From Tubiluchus corallicola (taxonomy: Eukaryota > Priapulida > Priapulimorpha > Priapulimorphida > Tubiluchidae), in contig JAQGDQ010000308.1 in assembly GCA_030141605.1 (NCBI GenBank), positions 218,158-282,157 of the forward strand: a stretch of DNA of 64,000 nucleotides, given 5' to 3'. This document shows, piece by piece, positions 1 to 26,300 of the stretch. The position numbers and the translations under genes are program-made. A model generated the notes under the pieces. It was not told the DNA's origin. It saw only the letters and a list, made by a program, of their open reading frames with translations, and did not search any database. Position 1 is the first letter of the stretch. The number at the start of each line of letters is the position of its first letter.

Positions 1-1
1 C

Positions 2-601
2 CAGTTCTGTCATGATCAGCTACCCATTACTGACAGAGATACTATCATATCCCAACACATGCAGCGCCAGGCCAATCACTCACACAGCGAATCCTCTAAA
101 TGTCCCAGTAGACGAAATCCTAATCACCCTGTTGTCAATATAGGAGACTTGGTCTACCTTTACTCAGATCGCGATAAATCCCAGGCACGCAGCAGGTATC
201 TTGTCACTGGTATTGATGGGGAATGGCTCTTTATAAAAAAATTTACTGGTTTGCAATTGCGTGCCTCATCTTATAAAGTAAAGCACTCTGAATGTTATTT
301 AGTTCCGACCCACACAGACCATGACAAGTATCCTCTGCCTCTGTTAAAACATAGTTTCTGCGATGATGACGATGACTCCGAGGCCGTGTCTGCCTTTCCA
401 ATTCCCCATCAGCCATTGATACCCACCACTCTTTCTTCACCCTCATCTGACAGCTATACAGACAAGGCATCTGCTGTCCCTCAGCAGTTGTTCCCGACTT
501 GCGACACTTCAACCGAGCAATCTATCCCTCCAGCCACTGATTATTCTCATCCAAAACGCAGTCGTCGCCCCCCAAAATATGTTGCTGACTACGTTACCTG
601 A
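2..601 (+). mobile_element. 3' end of an LTR-retrotransposon pol ORF (Gypsy-like), cut by window edge
   Basis: The frame is open from the window edge to a TGA at 599-601. After about 20 codons it carries a small barrel-like segment with GDLVYLYSDRDKSQAR followed by a conserved stretch ending in a SECYLVP-type motif. It then has a low-complexity Ser/Pro/Asp-rich linker and a basic tail, KRSRRPPKYVADYVT. This is the layout I associate with the C-terminus of integrase in invertebrate Gypsy-type elements, where a basic RRPPKY tail ends the polyprotein. The catalytic integrase core and reverse transcriptase would lie left of the window. The first ATG is at 59, but the protein most likely continues from upstream. 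No internal stop is seen in this part, so the copy may be fairly young. Confidence 0.65.
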
Positions 602-1037
602 ATTTTATCCTTTTTCTTCAGCATTTACATATCAAGTTGTAAGTGTGCCTTTTTGACTTTATAATGTAAGTTACACACAAATTTTGTATTGCATTTTTGA
701 GTAACATAATCTGATAATATTTCCCTAAATCATTGACTTCATGCTAAGTTCTATTATAGTCGTGCTGTATTTCTTTGGTCATCTGTGTATTACCTCTTTC
801 TATGTGTAATACTGTGACAGCTATCGTTAATGCACTTATATTCGCATTACTGTATAAGCACATACTGTTTTCATGATAAACAACGTATACTAATGTTGTG
901 CACCGCACATCGTAGATTGCGATAGTTCATAAATTACATCCTATATCGTTTGTATTGTAATTCTAGTTACAAGTTTCACCTTTTGTGTCATATTACATGT
1001 ATACTAAATGTTGTTTGATTTTGTTTCTAGCCATCGG

Positions 1038-1253
1038 TTAAGAAAAAGGAAAAGAGAAGCCGCGCCAGTATACATGCGTGTTGTTAGTTTGATCAACTTT
1101 ACTGCTTTTGCAAAGTTGCTCTTTTGTTTTCAACTTCTTTGTTTTTCCCGGGTTGCGCTCATCTTTCTAGTTACAACCTCGTTGCTTTGCGAGTTATAAT
1201 AAAGTTGTTAAATTTATTCTTGTCGTCTTGGTGTTTGAGACAAAGCTGGTACA
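1038..1253 (+). mobile_element. Candidate polypurine tract and short 3' LTR
   Basis: A purine run (AAGAAAAAGGAAAAGAGAAG, about 1040-1059) follows the pol ORF by roughly 440 bp. About 20 bp later a segment begins TGTTGTTAG (1079) and ends TGGTACA (1253), containing an AATAAA signal near 1198. This would fit a short LTR of about 175 bp with TG...CA ends. The matching 5' LTR is outside the window, so both borders are inferred. Positions 602-1037 hold the element's untranslated 3' region and no convincing gene. Confidence 0.4.
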
Positions 1254-1929
1254 TTCTCTAATTAATGGCGGAGAACTAAAATTTGTTTATAGGAAATAGT
1301 TAATCGCTTACATGTATTTACAAAAGACTTATTGGTACACATTTAGCTGTGCATTTCATATCTTGTTTCAACCCCAGTACTTATCTATGTCCGGGATTCA
1401 CTTAATGTTACTGTAGTCTGTTGAAGATAATCTCAAATATACAAGATATGTATGTTCATAGTTTTAGTAAATGAGCTATTTAGTTATCATAATGGATGCT
1501 TTAAATTAATTCGCTGTTTTTCTTCCCTTGCCCGTGTACTTTGTTAGAATTTATTCTTTATTAGCAATAATAATCTTTAATAGGAAATCTCTTGTTTCAA
1601 TGAGACTTTTACAAATTTGTATCTTTTACTAATTTAAAAGAGTTAATAATGCCTTCTTTCACATAGTTATCCAACCACAGCAAATTCATTAATCTTTAAA
1701 ATAAGGGCAATGTGAAAAGTACCCCAAGGTAGTACGTTGCCCTAGCATTTGGCTTGTTTTCATTTCTTCTTGTATGTAATTACTGTATTCAACCATGTGT
1801 GTGAAATAAATGATTTATTTATCTATCTATTTGTAGAGTACTTACTTCTATTATTATTGTAGTCTAAACTTGTTTTTTCAGCACATTTTTCAGCACCGCC
1901 CGATAGTATAGGGTATCCCGTGCAGTCTG
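1254..1929. other. Non-coding gap; probable LINE 3' tail near its end
   Basis: No gene is seen. The segment from about 1660 to 1836 ends in AATAAATGATTTATTTATCTATCTATTTG. An AATAAA signal followed by a short-unit repeat is a common form of a LINE 3' tail, so a plus-strand LINE remnant is possible but has no coding evidence. Confidence 0.3.
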
Positions 1930-2560
1930 CACACCCCACCCCACATGGACACCTTTATAAGATGCAAAGTCTATTTTTCAGTAACGCTGATCTTTTGGTT
2001 GCCTTTTCCCACTTTAATGTCTTTATTTGTCTTTATCCTGTATTCCATGCATTCGTTCACTAGATTTCTGACTTCTAACAATCATTCTTCTTCACTGTTC
2101 ATTAATATATCCGAGTTCTTCATTTTTTTCCATTCTCCATATCTGCCACATCTAAGCAAATGTTCAGTAGTATCATCGTCTTCCCGACATACTGGACATA
2201 ATAACTGCTCCTCAAACTCATTCTTATAGTTTCCTTAACTTTTATCATATTCAGCCTTACTTTCAGTATATCTTTAACCTCTTCCGGTTTGCATGTGCAC
2301 TTGTGCACGTTTCCACTCAGTATGTTGTAAAATCTTAATTTAGTGCTGCTCCTGCATTTTTCTGCACATTCATTGTTTATAAAACATTTAATCTTACTCT
2401 TTATTTCATTTTTCCTTTCAGACCTTCACCATTTCCTTACCAGCATCTATGGTATATTTTTCTGCAGCCTCAACTACTTCACTATATCACCACCTATCAT
2501 GTGCATTGTTTATTTGCATTTCCAGCACCTCTGATGCTAATCTCTTTTGTTTACTAATCA
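1930..2560 (-). mobile_element. Decayed non-LTR retrotransposon C-terminal region
   Basis: On the minus strand around 2160-2240 an open stretch encodes CPVC, an acidic run, then DTTEHLLRC. This Cys-Cys-His-Cys knuckle is found near the C-terminus of many LINE reverse-transcriptase ORFs. Upstream on the same strand (2430-2540) is sequence resembling the preceding linker of such ORFs, in other frames and with stops. The copy is a pseudogene. Confidence 0.5.
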
Positions 2561-2639
2561 GTAAAATCCGATAGAACAGCAATCTCCTATAATTCACTTT
2601 ATGTTTTAGTGGCCATGTGCCTATTAATGAGATTGCCAG

Positions 2640-2884
2640 AAACAACACCAGTAAGATTAGCATTAAACAAGTCACTAAAGCTTACTAAACGACCTCAAGG
2701 CAAACCAAAATAGCTTGGATATCAAGAATTAATAAAGATTTATAACAGTTGAGCTTGAGACCAAACTTAATAATAGCATCCCGGGAGGTGAAAATTTAGC
2801 TACAGACAAGAAACAGTGGGACGCTCCAAATAGAGGCTCAAAGTTTACAACAGATGTTTAGAAGAACAGAAGAAGAAGAAGAAG
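2640..2884 (+). mobile_element. 3' end of a LINE, (GAA)n-tailed, abutting the FoxJ2/3 start
   Basis: The plus strand has a degenerate LINE C-terminus. It contains LATDRKQWD, resembling the DRKxW motif near the end of many RT ORFs, encoded about 2797-2823. It then runs into GAAGAACAGAAGAAGAAGAA from about 2861. This purine microsatellite fits a LINE 3' tail. It ends about 50 bp before the FoxJ2/3 start codon, so it lies in the 5' UTR or promoter of that gene. The in-frame ATG at 2854 is inside this tail, which argues that it is not the native start. Confidence 0.5.
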
Positions 2885-2937
2885 ACGACCGCTTCGTATT
2901 GATCTACAGAAAAGAACGTAGTCCGTCAGTACACAAC

Positions 2938-15263
<12,326 letters not shown>

Positions 15264-17160
15264 TTGCAATATTGAGATAAACTCTGATGGGCTTGGTTTT
15301 GGTTTTTAGAGCATGAATGTTATATGTCCTGTATAAATATTGCTGTCTAGTCAGATGGAAACTTCTCAAGTACTGTTGTGTTTGCAATTATGGTTTATTA
15401 TTTAAACATTCTTGAATACATTTTTGTGTGAAGAAGCTTTTTTTATTTTCAACTATGATTCCGTCCAAAATTTATTTTAAAGTGTAATTATTGTGGTCAA
15501 CAGATACAACGACTTTTATGTTTTTTGCTCAAGAAAAAGTATCATATTTTTGAAGAGCAGTGTGTTCGAGTGCGTGTATGTGCGAGTGTGTGCACCTATA
15601 ACGAGATAATGCTGTCACTCTAAACAATACGTGGCATTAGCAGATCATATGCAATTTTTTTCAACTAGTTCAGAAAAGTTTCGTGTGTTGTTGTAACCCA
15701 TAAAAAGTGAAAATGTGATATTAAAATCTGTGCTTTGAAGACTGACTATGAAAGGAGGTTCCTAGTTTTCGCTACCACAGCTATTATTAGAGCAGCACAT
15801 TTGCTTTTGGCCAATTGTTTCGTATATTCCAGTGAGACAGCTGCACTCAGTTCATCAACATGTTACTGCAAAATTCCGTATTATGAGTGTTGATAATTAA
15901 CTATGCATTTATGCAAGATACCAAGTATCTCAGGTTATTTGGTACTTTTCCAGTGAAGATTGGGTGAAGAATTCATTTATTTTGATGCAACGTAATTTTT
16001 TGCAATTTTCATTTCTTTTTTGCAAATTATTTTGTGAGCTGCAACTGTTTCATCTCTGATGATGAAAGCTTTGCAAACATTTCAGGTTAAAGAATTTCAC
16101 ACAGTATACTTTAAATCCACTTTTGGTGTCTGTTATCTTAATTGTGACGAGATAATGAGGTTGTCAAGTTATCGCAGAAATCGTGGTCGCAGTGAAATTT
16201 ATTGCATGGTGAAATATTAAAATTTTAATGTTCTTTACCATGGTTTAGTTTTGTGTAATGAATGGAAAAGGAGACGTGATTTGTTGAATGGTATTTTGTC
16301 AGTTGGTTAGATACACTTAAGTGTATGAAACATATTATGCTATGGTGTATGCTGTGTATAAATGATTATTACAGAAGAATACGGCAATTATTATTGTTTA
16401 CAAGACCATTAGCCTTCATATCATCCGTCCTATGATTTGTTGATATCGTTTAAATGACATTGTACTTCGTAGTGCATAAATAATGTTATATATAAGATTT
16501 TGTTTATATAGAAAATTATATCGTCTGTTAATTGTATACAAATATTTATTATTGTATAGTACACATTAGTTTATCTGTACAGCAAGACAGTGATGAGTGG
16601 AGATTATTTTTGCAGTGCAATAATACATACTTTCTGTTGCTTAGTCACATGTGATACAAGTGTTTAGAGTTCTTTATTAGAATATGAAGCATGTTCTTGA
16701 TAGTAACTTGTCTATATATTCAAACATGTTTAATATGTCTTGCAATGTTGAGGCTGTTTTTGTTAAGATAGTAAACTAATCCAGGCTGCTTCTCTTCCTA
16801 AGTTGTTTTGATTTTGCTATTCCTAGTTGTCATTTTGTTAAGCACATAAAATTATTTTTCTTAGTTGTTTCAATACGTAACTGGCTGTTTTTATACGCAA
16901 CACTTAACTAGTGTACCAGTTTCAGTGCTGTAATACCCTGAGGTTTCTAAAATTTATTTTCAAGTAATGAAACCTATTTATTTTGTTGGAAAAACATGTG
17001 TTGTATTTAATGGAGATGAATCAGTCAAGTAGAATTACTTGCATAGAATGCATGAATTACTTTGAATTAATTCTAAATTTAAATTTTTCAAAGTTGCAAT
17101 ATGAAATTATTGAGAATAAGGTAAGTGGTAAATGACAATACCAAATACATATTCAGTTGT
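15264..17160 (+). other. Probable FoxJ2/3 3' UTR and downstream flank
   Basis: AT-rich sequence follows the stop codon with no coding pattern. Given convergence with NECAP, much of this should be 3' UTR. I did not find one clearly best polyadenylation signal, so the transcript end is not placed. Positions 17161-18990 likewise show no gene. Confidence 0.4.
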
Positions 17161-19203
17161 TTTATTGTTGTATTTTGTCAGTCATACAAGGTTAAAACCG
17201 TCAAACTCAATAATGCTCAAAACAGTGTGTAATGGCCACCCATCACGAGCCAAAGTCCATTCACTGCAGGTCAGGCTTGTAAATTTGGCCAGGGGTCTAC
17301 CCTAAGTAATGGGACAAAACATAGTTACTATAGTCATATGTACTATCCACTCCAGCTTTTATGCATTTTTGTGCTATGTACCCCATACACTAAAGAATGC
17401 TATACACACTGTGACTAATGATCATCTATAACTGGATTATTGTAACAAATGGCAAGTTTTTATAAACAATTTTTGATTAAATAATCATAAAGTTCGAGAT
17501 TAATAATTAATGACGATATGAGACTCACAGTGGAAATCTGGATACAAGGTTTCTTCACGCTATTTTCTTGTAACAATTTACTTGAATATGGTTGCGAATT
17601 TACACACATTGTAATCTGGTTTGTAATTAATTTGAAATCTTTGCAAAAGTTATCGAGGATTTAAATTTGAAATTTCTTAGCATACTGTATATAAGGTACA
17701 AATCCTAAGACAGATTTTTTTTGGTTTTCCATTCTGTTTCACTAATGAATGATTGATGTACAGGAAGCTTGTGAACATCTATCACAAAGATTTCTCCCTG
17801 TACTATATTGTTTTTATGAAGTAACTGCATAATAATTTGTAGTGAGACCTCAAAAACATAATCTGATTTACTTTGAGGCTTATAATTTACTGTAATTATT
17901 GAATCCAAATCTAGTGTCAGTGTCTGAACCACATACAGTTAAAATGTAATAAAAAACTACCATGTACCAGTGTTATTTAATTGTTATCTGATTCTAGTTT
18001 TTTTTTATTTTAACACACTGTCATAATGATTAATAATTTATCTCATAATGTATATATTTATATAATTAATTATGGAAAAGTAATTACAAGTAGCAGATAA
18101 ACCACTTGCATTACTGTTGAAACTACTCATGAGTCTCGTAAGCAACCATATAGCAATAATACAACAATTAGAACAATATGCTACGTGTATTTAGTTACAA
18201 TTCATCTATAAATGTACGAGTAAATTCAAAAATTATTGCTCAATGACATTCTCATCCTGACAAAAACCCTCTTTCAATGAATGCCTGGGTATTTCGTAGG
18301 GCAGCTAAAGGACTCCATACAATTACATATCAATACCGCATATACTATAAACCTTTTTGGAGATACAATATAAGTTTACGAACATGACTAAAATGACTGA
18401 GAAGAGCAAAAAACATCACAACCTGTAAGAAGTCTTATTTTGGAGTTTTTATAAGTACCGTGTCTTTTAAAAACAAAATCCAATGATTTATTGTACAAAT
18501 ACTACCAAGACAAAATTGCACTGGTTCAAATTTTCATATTGTAAGATGTGTACACAATTTTTTTCAATGTTTAGAAAACATAATCTTTTATATTAGCATT
18601 GTAATTGAACTGCTGTATAAGTTCAACATCAAAGAAGCCTGCATAATAATAAACGCGGGTAAAAAATTAAACCTGCACTTGGGTAATGCCTAATAAAGAC
18701 ACACAGGCATAATTTTTAATAAAATGAAGAAACTTTCACAGAATTTTTTAAAATTTGACAAAATTCTTTAATTCACCTTTGCAGCTACCCCCATTATTAT
18801 GACTATTAATATGGCTTTAATTTTGGTAGCCATTGTGTAAGGAACCCAAAACCCCTTTTCGATGAAAAGTTAAGAGAGTGAGAGAAATCGCCAGTGCCCT
18901 ACTTGAGCTTGCCCAGGTACGACACTGGCAACTGGTTTTCCGCAAATTTAGTGCATGTTTTAGCACAAGTGTTCTACTTCGGCTAGTGGCGTACTCCGCA
19001 CCTACATGCCATTTTCTTTACCTATAATTGGGGTACAGGGTCAGTCTTAAGCCAATTAGACAGATTTGTTGAAAATGGGCCCGCAGCAAGAAAGCGTACC
19101 AAACTGTGCATAGTTTGTTTCAGTACCATTAAACCTCAAGCTCTGCTTGAATACCTGGCAACAAACAACTGATTCATAGCATTTCCTAATGTTTTTATTG
19201 TTT

Positions 19204-19420
19204 GAGGATTTTCTAAAAAATGTCCATAATAGTCGTATCAGGTGAAAGAGGTTTTTCAAAACTAAAACTGATTGAAACATACCCACGGTCAACAATTTCA
19301 CAAGAGAGACTAAATAACTTGACAATGTTATCTGCAGAAAACGACATTAGAAAAACCATTGACTTTGAAATGATTTTGAAAGATTTTTTGGACAAAAAAG
19401 CCAGTAAAGACTGTTTTTAG
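19204..19420 (+). pseudogene. hAT transposase C-terminal dimerisation fragment
   Basis: A short open frame (start 19220, stop 19418-19420) encodes SGERGFSKLKLIETYPRSTI, then SQERLNNLTMLSAENDIRK and an acidic/basic tail. This is the conserved C-terminal hAT dimerisation motif (ERxFSxLKLIKxxLRxxMxxxRLxxL), also seen in domesticated ZMYM-type proteins. Only about 65 residues remain and nothing upstream restores the catalytic core. It is a dead hAT remnant in the 3' flank between FoxJ2/3 and NECAP. Confidence 0.7.
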
Positions 19421-20118
19421 AAAGCTATGCACAAACAGTAAATCAGTTTGTGTACAGGCTTGTAATAAAACATTAAAACTTCCATATGACCTTTCAATTT
19501 TTAGTCAATCATTGTAGCTAATAGTGAAGCCTCAAGTCCTCAATGCTTTTTTGATGAGATTGGCATACAACAAGAAGCATAAAACATTAATCTTCAGCTT
19601 TTGTAGGATAGAAAGCCCCACTTAATGATTTTCTAATTGGGACTGCATTTCCAAGTGACGGCCCCTCTCGGGGTCATAAACACCCTGCTGCCCTTAAACC
19701 AGGCATTATTTCAATTTTATTAGATGTCTTTTAACATGATAGTGGGTAGAACATTATCATCGTTCTTTTTATTCATCATCAGATTCAAGTTTGTGTCTAA
19801 CGTGTGATTTACAATACACTTCATTAGAAATTTTGTATAGTCTCACTCTAGAATTTCATAAAAAGCAAAAATTTAATCACATTTTAAAGCGATGGTGTCA
19901 AGCTGTAGTCATCAGTAACAAAAACCTTAGCATCATTGTTTATATCAACACCTTTCACTGAGAGCATTTTATCCAACAAATCAAGCTCTTCATTCACAGC
20001 TACTACCTACTACACAAGACACATGATATCATGGACAAAATGATCAACGTTAACTCAACTACACACATACCTACAAAAAATATCACTCCTGCTAACAAGC
20101 TATAAGCACTGGCCATAA

Positions 20119-20216
20119 CAATAACAGCATTAATGCCATAATTTGTACATCAATAACAGCAGTAGTACCATAATTATGTACATCAGTAACAGCATTAGTA
20201 CCATAATTATGTACAT
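20119..20216. repeat. Three tandem copies of a 32-33-bp unit
   Basis: Units begin at 20119, 20151 and 20184. Each has the form CARTAACAGCAKTARTRCCA followed by TAATTxTGTACAT. It lies downstream of the NECAP stop codon, probably in or near its 3' UTR. Confidence 0.75.
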
Positions 20217-20358
20217 CTTATATCTACAGTTTAGCATTTAACAACATCAAGAACTGTTTGAAATAACACTTTCATGTTCACAGATTCATATAATAACAAC
20301 ACATGATATATACATCTTCGCTATAGAATATTAGAAGTTAACTCACGCATCCATGTTT

Positions 20359-23300
20359 TTAAAATCCCATCCAGGTATGGTTGGTTGAAGCCTGAGCGTT
20401 TGCCGATGTTGGTTGAGAAGTGCTGCAAAAATTGAAAAAAAACACGTTAAATATGTGAAAACAATGGTTGCAGCACTTTTTTGGAAACCAAACTGAAATG
20501 TCTAAGACTATAATGCATTGAATTTCTGAGCAAAAATTTGTTTGCTAAAAAATAATATTGCTAGTGCAGTCGTTGAACATGCTTAGACCATGTTTAGCAA
20601 AGTAAATCAAAGCATGTTCAACTTAAAGCAAGCATTGTCACATAGCTTGAGAATTGCAGTTTTATTAAGCCAATACGTGATGGTTAAGGTCGTGATGACG
20701 AGAAACCCTAAGATCCTTTTTTAAGGTAATTTCTGCTAGTACGTTGTACAAAGGACCCCCAATATGCAGCCACCAAATGAGTTTTTTTGTAGAATTAGCA
20801 TCATGTGTCACTGTTACAATTACAATAAATTACAAGTACTGTAAATAGGACATTAATGACTCTTTGGTAGTGATACAATGTTGTTAGTGCAGCAATACCC
20901 ACAAGTCTTGTGCTTTGGCTATAAGAAACAAAATGCAAAGCTTCGGTGATTGTGATACATCGTAATTCTGAGGTAGACTGATTTCCCAGAAAAGTTTTTT
21001 GCCAGACAAAATTTTTCCCCCGACATAAAAACTTCACAGAAAAAAATTACCAGAAAATTTTTTCCCTAGAACACTTATTTCCCAAAAAATCTTTTTCCCA
21101 GAACTACCATTTCCCAGAAAATAAAATTCACAGAAAATGTAATAAATCCTTTTTAAAGAGCAGTTAGATGAAAAGTAGTTTATTTTAACTACATGTATTG
21201 GTTAATACCGACTGTATGATAAAAAAATTTTGCCAACTCGTTAAGGCAAAAAGTAGATTTGTAACGTCAGAACGATTATAGCGCATCACGTTGATCTTTG
21301 CATACACACAATAGTGAGTAATCACGGCATGCGATTGGCTACCGAAGTAAAGCAATGTTGAGCCTGGCAACTGATTAGTTGGGTGACTGCTTAGGAATCT
21401 CACTTTGGGAAGTTCATTTCACTGCTATGCCAAATTATTTCGCTGATTTAGGAAGGATGTACAAGCATCTGACTGTGACTGTGAAAATATTGAAAAGAAA
21501 GATTTGCAATATGCCGGAAAATAGGGAGGGATAGGGAGGAGAGAGGAAGAGAGGGAAAGGATGACAGAGGATGCAGAAGGAAGGAGGAAGAGGCAAACAG
21601 AAAAAGCAGAAGGCTTTATCATACTAAAATATAAGATCTTGCAACTAAAAATGCAACCATGATTTTTCTGTTAAAAAATATTTTTGGGAAATGTTTTTTC
21701 TGTAAGAGTTTTCTAGGAAAAATATTTTCTGGGAAAAAAATTTCTGGCAAACTTTTTTCTGGGAAGTTGTCTTTTGGGGGAAAAGTTTTTTCTCTGAAAA
21801 AAGTTTTCTGGGAAATGTACCCAAACCCATAATTTTATATGCGAGTCAAAGGCTACCGTTTTGTAATAAATATAAAGTTATTTTCAATGACTGAAAAGGA
21901 GTTAAACCATGTCTCATAATCACACTCAGTAAACAGGAGTAAAGAAACAGAAGCTTTCATGTGAAAAAATATAAAGCTTTTATGTTTTTGATGTGCACTT
22001 CATTACTTTCAAGCTTTCCAGGTTTGTGATTCTCTATCTAAATCGAAAAAAATATCCACATAATCTACAGGCCTGTAGCCTGTAAATAAAAATTATAATA
22101 AAGCCCTAAAGAACAGTAAAAGCCTCTTAAAATAAATAAAACATTCTGCCACCAAAGAAAACTGCAAAGATTGCAATTCCAAAAATACTAAAACAAAGGA
22201 AGACCAAATAAACCTGCAAAAACTGCAATTCCAAAAATGTGAAAACAAAGGCAGATGTCTAGTCATGGTTTACTGCGACAGTTGGATTTAAGTCAATCTG
22301 AGTGTCAGAGAAGCGAGGGCCAGAGCGTTGTAGAGCCTCTCCATGCATACCAGTGAATTGCATATTTTCAATGAAGATAAAGGTAAAATAAAGGAGCAAA
22401 CCTTGATAATCTAATTTTTTACATAGTTTTTGTGCAATTATAAATTTTTCTTCTGAAATTTTGTATTACTTAGCTGTTTTAAATCATCATTTCAGTAGGC
22501 CTACTAGCTTTTCGTATTTTTTCTGTATAGCGTTCACAGTTCAGTATATATATATATGGCTTTTATGCTATACTTAGTTTAAAATAAACAAACTTACACT
22601 AAAATTTATAGCAAAATAACATTTTTTGTGTGAAAATGTTGAATCACAAACATTTTTACTACAAAGATTAGAAAATATAAATACAAATAACTTATAATTA
22701 TCTTTGTTGAGGCACTTGAAGTTATAAATTTGTCATGCTTTTTTTGCAGTCCACCTCTCAAGGAAACAAAATATTCAGCACTAGATTACTAGGAGCATGT
22801 GTCACACGCACTAATAAAATATTGCTGTAGGTTAAAATATTCTCTATTTTAATGGAATGGAACAGCAAGTAATTACTGCCGCCGAGGATGTGCAAGAAGA
22901 ATTTAATGTTTTAAAAGATTTGTTGCAATGTGTACATTTGCCAAGTCACTTAAAGCTGAACGAGCCACGCTAGGGAATACAACGCACTGATCAGCCTATG
23001 TTAAACTGCTTAACTCATTCTGTCAGGTATGTAGAGACAGCTGTTGTTCATTTACAGTAGGCGCCGCTTAATAGACTCTCGGTTAATATACTCAGTCACT
23101 TAATTGACTCAGAAACCCCTGGTACAACGTAACATGAAGAAATTTTGGTCTAAGAACTTCAAACAAAATATGTAAATTGTTTAAACCCTACAGAGACGCT
23201 TTTAAGCAATTAAAATTGTTAAGAAGCAGCCAAGCGATTACTGGATATAACCTCACTGTTCAATCACCAAATATAAATTAATGCAAAAGAGTATTAGATT

Positions 23301-26300
23301 ATTATAAAGAAACCAACACTTTTGTAGGTTAATTGAAATTAAAGCTGCGTTCACATCATAAAATTTGAATGCTGTAAATGACAATGAAATTTGTTGTATG
23401 ATAGCAAAATAAAGCTTTAATACACTGACAAAATAGTTTTCAAATCAGTATTACAATTTATAAGCAATATATAGGGTGTGTACAAAGTAAAGCCCCACTC
23501 CCAAGGTATTGATGGGATAGTAAGAAGGCAAGTTAGTGGGAGGCGCTACTAGCAAGTTCCAAGCTTCACTTCAATCTAGTTAATGACCGGCGTGTGGCAA
23601 ACAGTTAATGTTCCTCCAGATATAAGAAAATGCAGTAATGATACGTCTTACTGGCAATTTCGGTTCTGCACAGAATAAATCTGGCTCTGCATACATCAAC
23701 ACTAGGGCAAATGACAGTCTGTTCCATACCAAAATACGGCTTTGCACCTCAGATTGACGTATATAGGATAGTTGACTTTGACAATGGGTCTAATCTACCA
23801 ACATCACCAGCTATAGCTACACCAAGCTAACCATTGTCGGTTCCAAAATTACTTTCATGTTGTTGCCTACACTGCTTTTTATCGACATGGCTGCTTTAAC
23901 ACCCCAAACGTAAGCAGCTCTCCACCCGAACTAACTTTTCTAGGTCACCTGTACTGGCTTCCACTCACTATACATGTACACTGTCAAGGCGTATCTGTAT
24001 GGCATATCTAAAATTACATCTCAATGCAGATGTGCGAAACAAGTGAAGTTTATCCGAGGATACACACATTTTGGTGTCATCATATTGAAAACAACTAACC
24101 TGAGAAAAACTTTAAAATTCCCAATCATTGAAGCACACAAAGAATATTTTACTCTGCTTTTTATATTTAAATACATTAACAACATCAGCAAACCATTCCA
24201 GAATAACAGATTTACCTTTTTTCAAAATCCTATCGTTAATTCCAGAACAAGCAATCTAAAACAAATTAGGACAAATACCCACTATGGAACGAACTCTGTA
24301 ATCAAACAAGCAATTTTACTTTGGAATTCTCTACCATTACAGGTTAAACAAATCAAGTCCCTATCAGCATTTAAAACAAAATTAAAATCACTAATATTAA
24401 CCAGATATGAAATACCATCACACCAGTACGACAACATACACACTAATTCAGAATTCATATACCCACGGCCATATTAATTAAATCATAGTTTTTTTGTTTT
24501 TTTTGTGTATGGTTGTAAATATGTTTGATTTTATTCGTCATTACTGCACAGTAGTTTAGATTGCACTGACGCATTTCCCTTCAGCAGTGTAAGTTTTTAT
24601 TAACTAACACTGATTGATTATCTCTGTAAAGTTTTTATCAGTGATTATCAATGTTTTAATGGCAAATAAAGATTATTATATATATATATATATATATATG
24701 GAGAAACAATCATGTTAAGTACGTTTTGTTTGTAAACAGGTACGTTTATCATACCCTAATACACTAGTGCAGCGGTTTTGCTTTAAATATGTTACCCGCT
24801 GGTCCACTGCAATTAACCTCATTACCCAAGAATTTCTGGAACTAAACATTTAATCACTTGTCTAGCCGTTTCCCTTTGAAGCTTTCGTTGCAAATCATGC
24901 TTTCACGCTTAATCAGTTAACAGCCAAAGATGCAGATATAGTAATCAGCCAGTATTCCTTGTGACTTACAAGAGCAATTGTGACATACAGGAAATAACAG
25001 AGAAGTTTGAAAAATAAGGCATAAGTGTAAAGATCTAAAAGTTAAGGAGATACTGAAAATTTTAAAGCAGTACGATAAACTTCCAAAGATGGGACGCAGA
25101 TGCGCAGCAGCGCAGTTGAAAATTCCCCAAAGTACTCTTGCCAGGATTTTGAAAAGCGATCTGAAATTGAGCAGTCAGCAAGCCAAAATGAGAATCACTT
25201 ATATAAATTAACATTTTAAAATCTTTTTTAAAAGGTTTTAACTGCACAAAAGTATTTAGGCATTACTTCGTTTCTAAAATTCATTAAAAACTTTTGCAGC
25301 TCATATTTCTATACCCGTAATACAACACCCATCGGTTACTAGGTTCAGTCGGTTAATTGGGTCAAAACACTTCGGTCCCAAAGTGAGTCTATTAAGCAGC
25401 GACTACTATATTACGAACGTTAAATCTCAGCAAAAACTCAATAATAGGAAAAGAATTAGAACAATTACTAGAACTAGAACAGTTGCTAATAGAGGTTGCA
25501 CATCTGAGATATTTACAGAACAATTATGCTTCCTTAGTTGTGCAATGTCAGTTTGCTAAATCTACAACACACTTGCATTCTCTTCAGCGAAATACATCAG
25601 GCTTAAATCCAGAAGCTCTAGAAAATTTAAGGGCTGCTACCCAAATTACAAGTGCAACGAAGTATTTAACAGACAGTGAGAGGATATCCCAGGTTTAACT
25701 TTCCATGAGGCAGATTTAATTCAGGTTACAGGGACGTTTTTCTTAAGATCGCTGTCGTGGCTTTTTTAGCAGACTAATCCCATTTAATAGGCTGCCAGGT
25801 CAAGGTGAACAAACCAGCCAGGCTCATGTGTATGTGTACATCTGCTATATGACAAAAACTCTGGACATTCACTTATAAGCGTATCGTAGTTGCATGCTGT
25901 ATAATGTGCATAAAAAATTACCTACTTGGCCCAGCTGCTCTAAATATTGAGACTGATTAATGTTTATATGTTATTTTGAAATTGTTGTGGTGATTGTGCA
26001 ACTAGACACTATTGTACTTGTTAAAATTTTCTCAAGATTGCTGATGCAGTGTTTATTTACTTGTTTGTAAACTGCAATGTTAACTGCTATTTGTTGCGTT
26101 TATTTGCTGTTTTGTTTACACTTAATCCTGCAGGCCCAATTTTTTTACCTATGTTTTCAGCTGATTCGCTCTCTCAAAATGGAAAGCAGGAGAATAACAT
26201 AGCAAATTTGCTTATTTTAAATTGGATCAACCCATTGAAGTATTACCCAATAATTTTTGTTTTAAAAAATGTCGAACTTTCTGAAAATAACAAGATGTTT

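Larger units (their letters stand above)
23055..25408 (+). mobile_element. Tigger/pogo-like element (copy B) carrying a nested LINE
   Basis: The left end CAGTAGGCGCCGCTTAATAG is flanked by TA (23053-23054). The right end reads ...AAGCAGCGACTACTA followed by TA (25409-25410). Both match copy A. The interior at 24700-24960 matches copy A in reverse complement. The element is split by a LINE tail (about 23880-24700). It keeps a transposase DNA-binding remnant at 25041-25163. Confidence 0.8.

Noticed and set aside
1008-1199. 63-codon open frame
   Set aside because: It overlaps the candidate polypurine tract and LTR and has no recognisable protein pattern.
2854-2937. Upstream in-frame ATG giving a longer FoxJ2/3 protein
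   Set aside because: It lies in a LINE-derived purine tail, while the FOXJ-family N-terminus begins exactly at the ATG at 2938.
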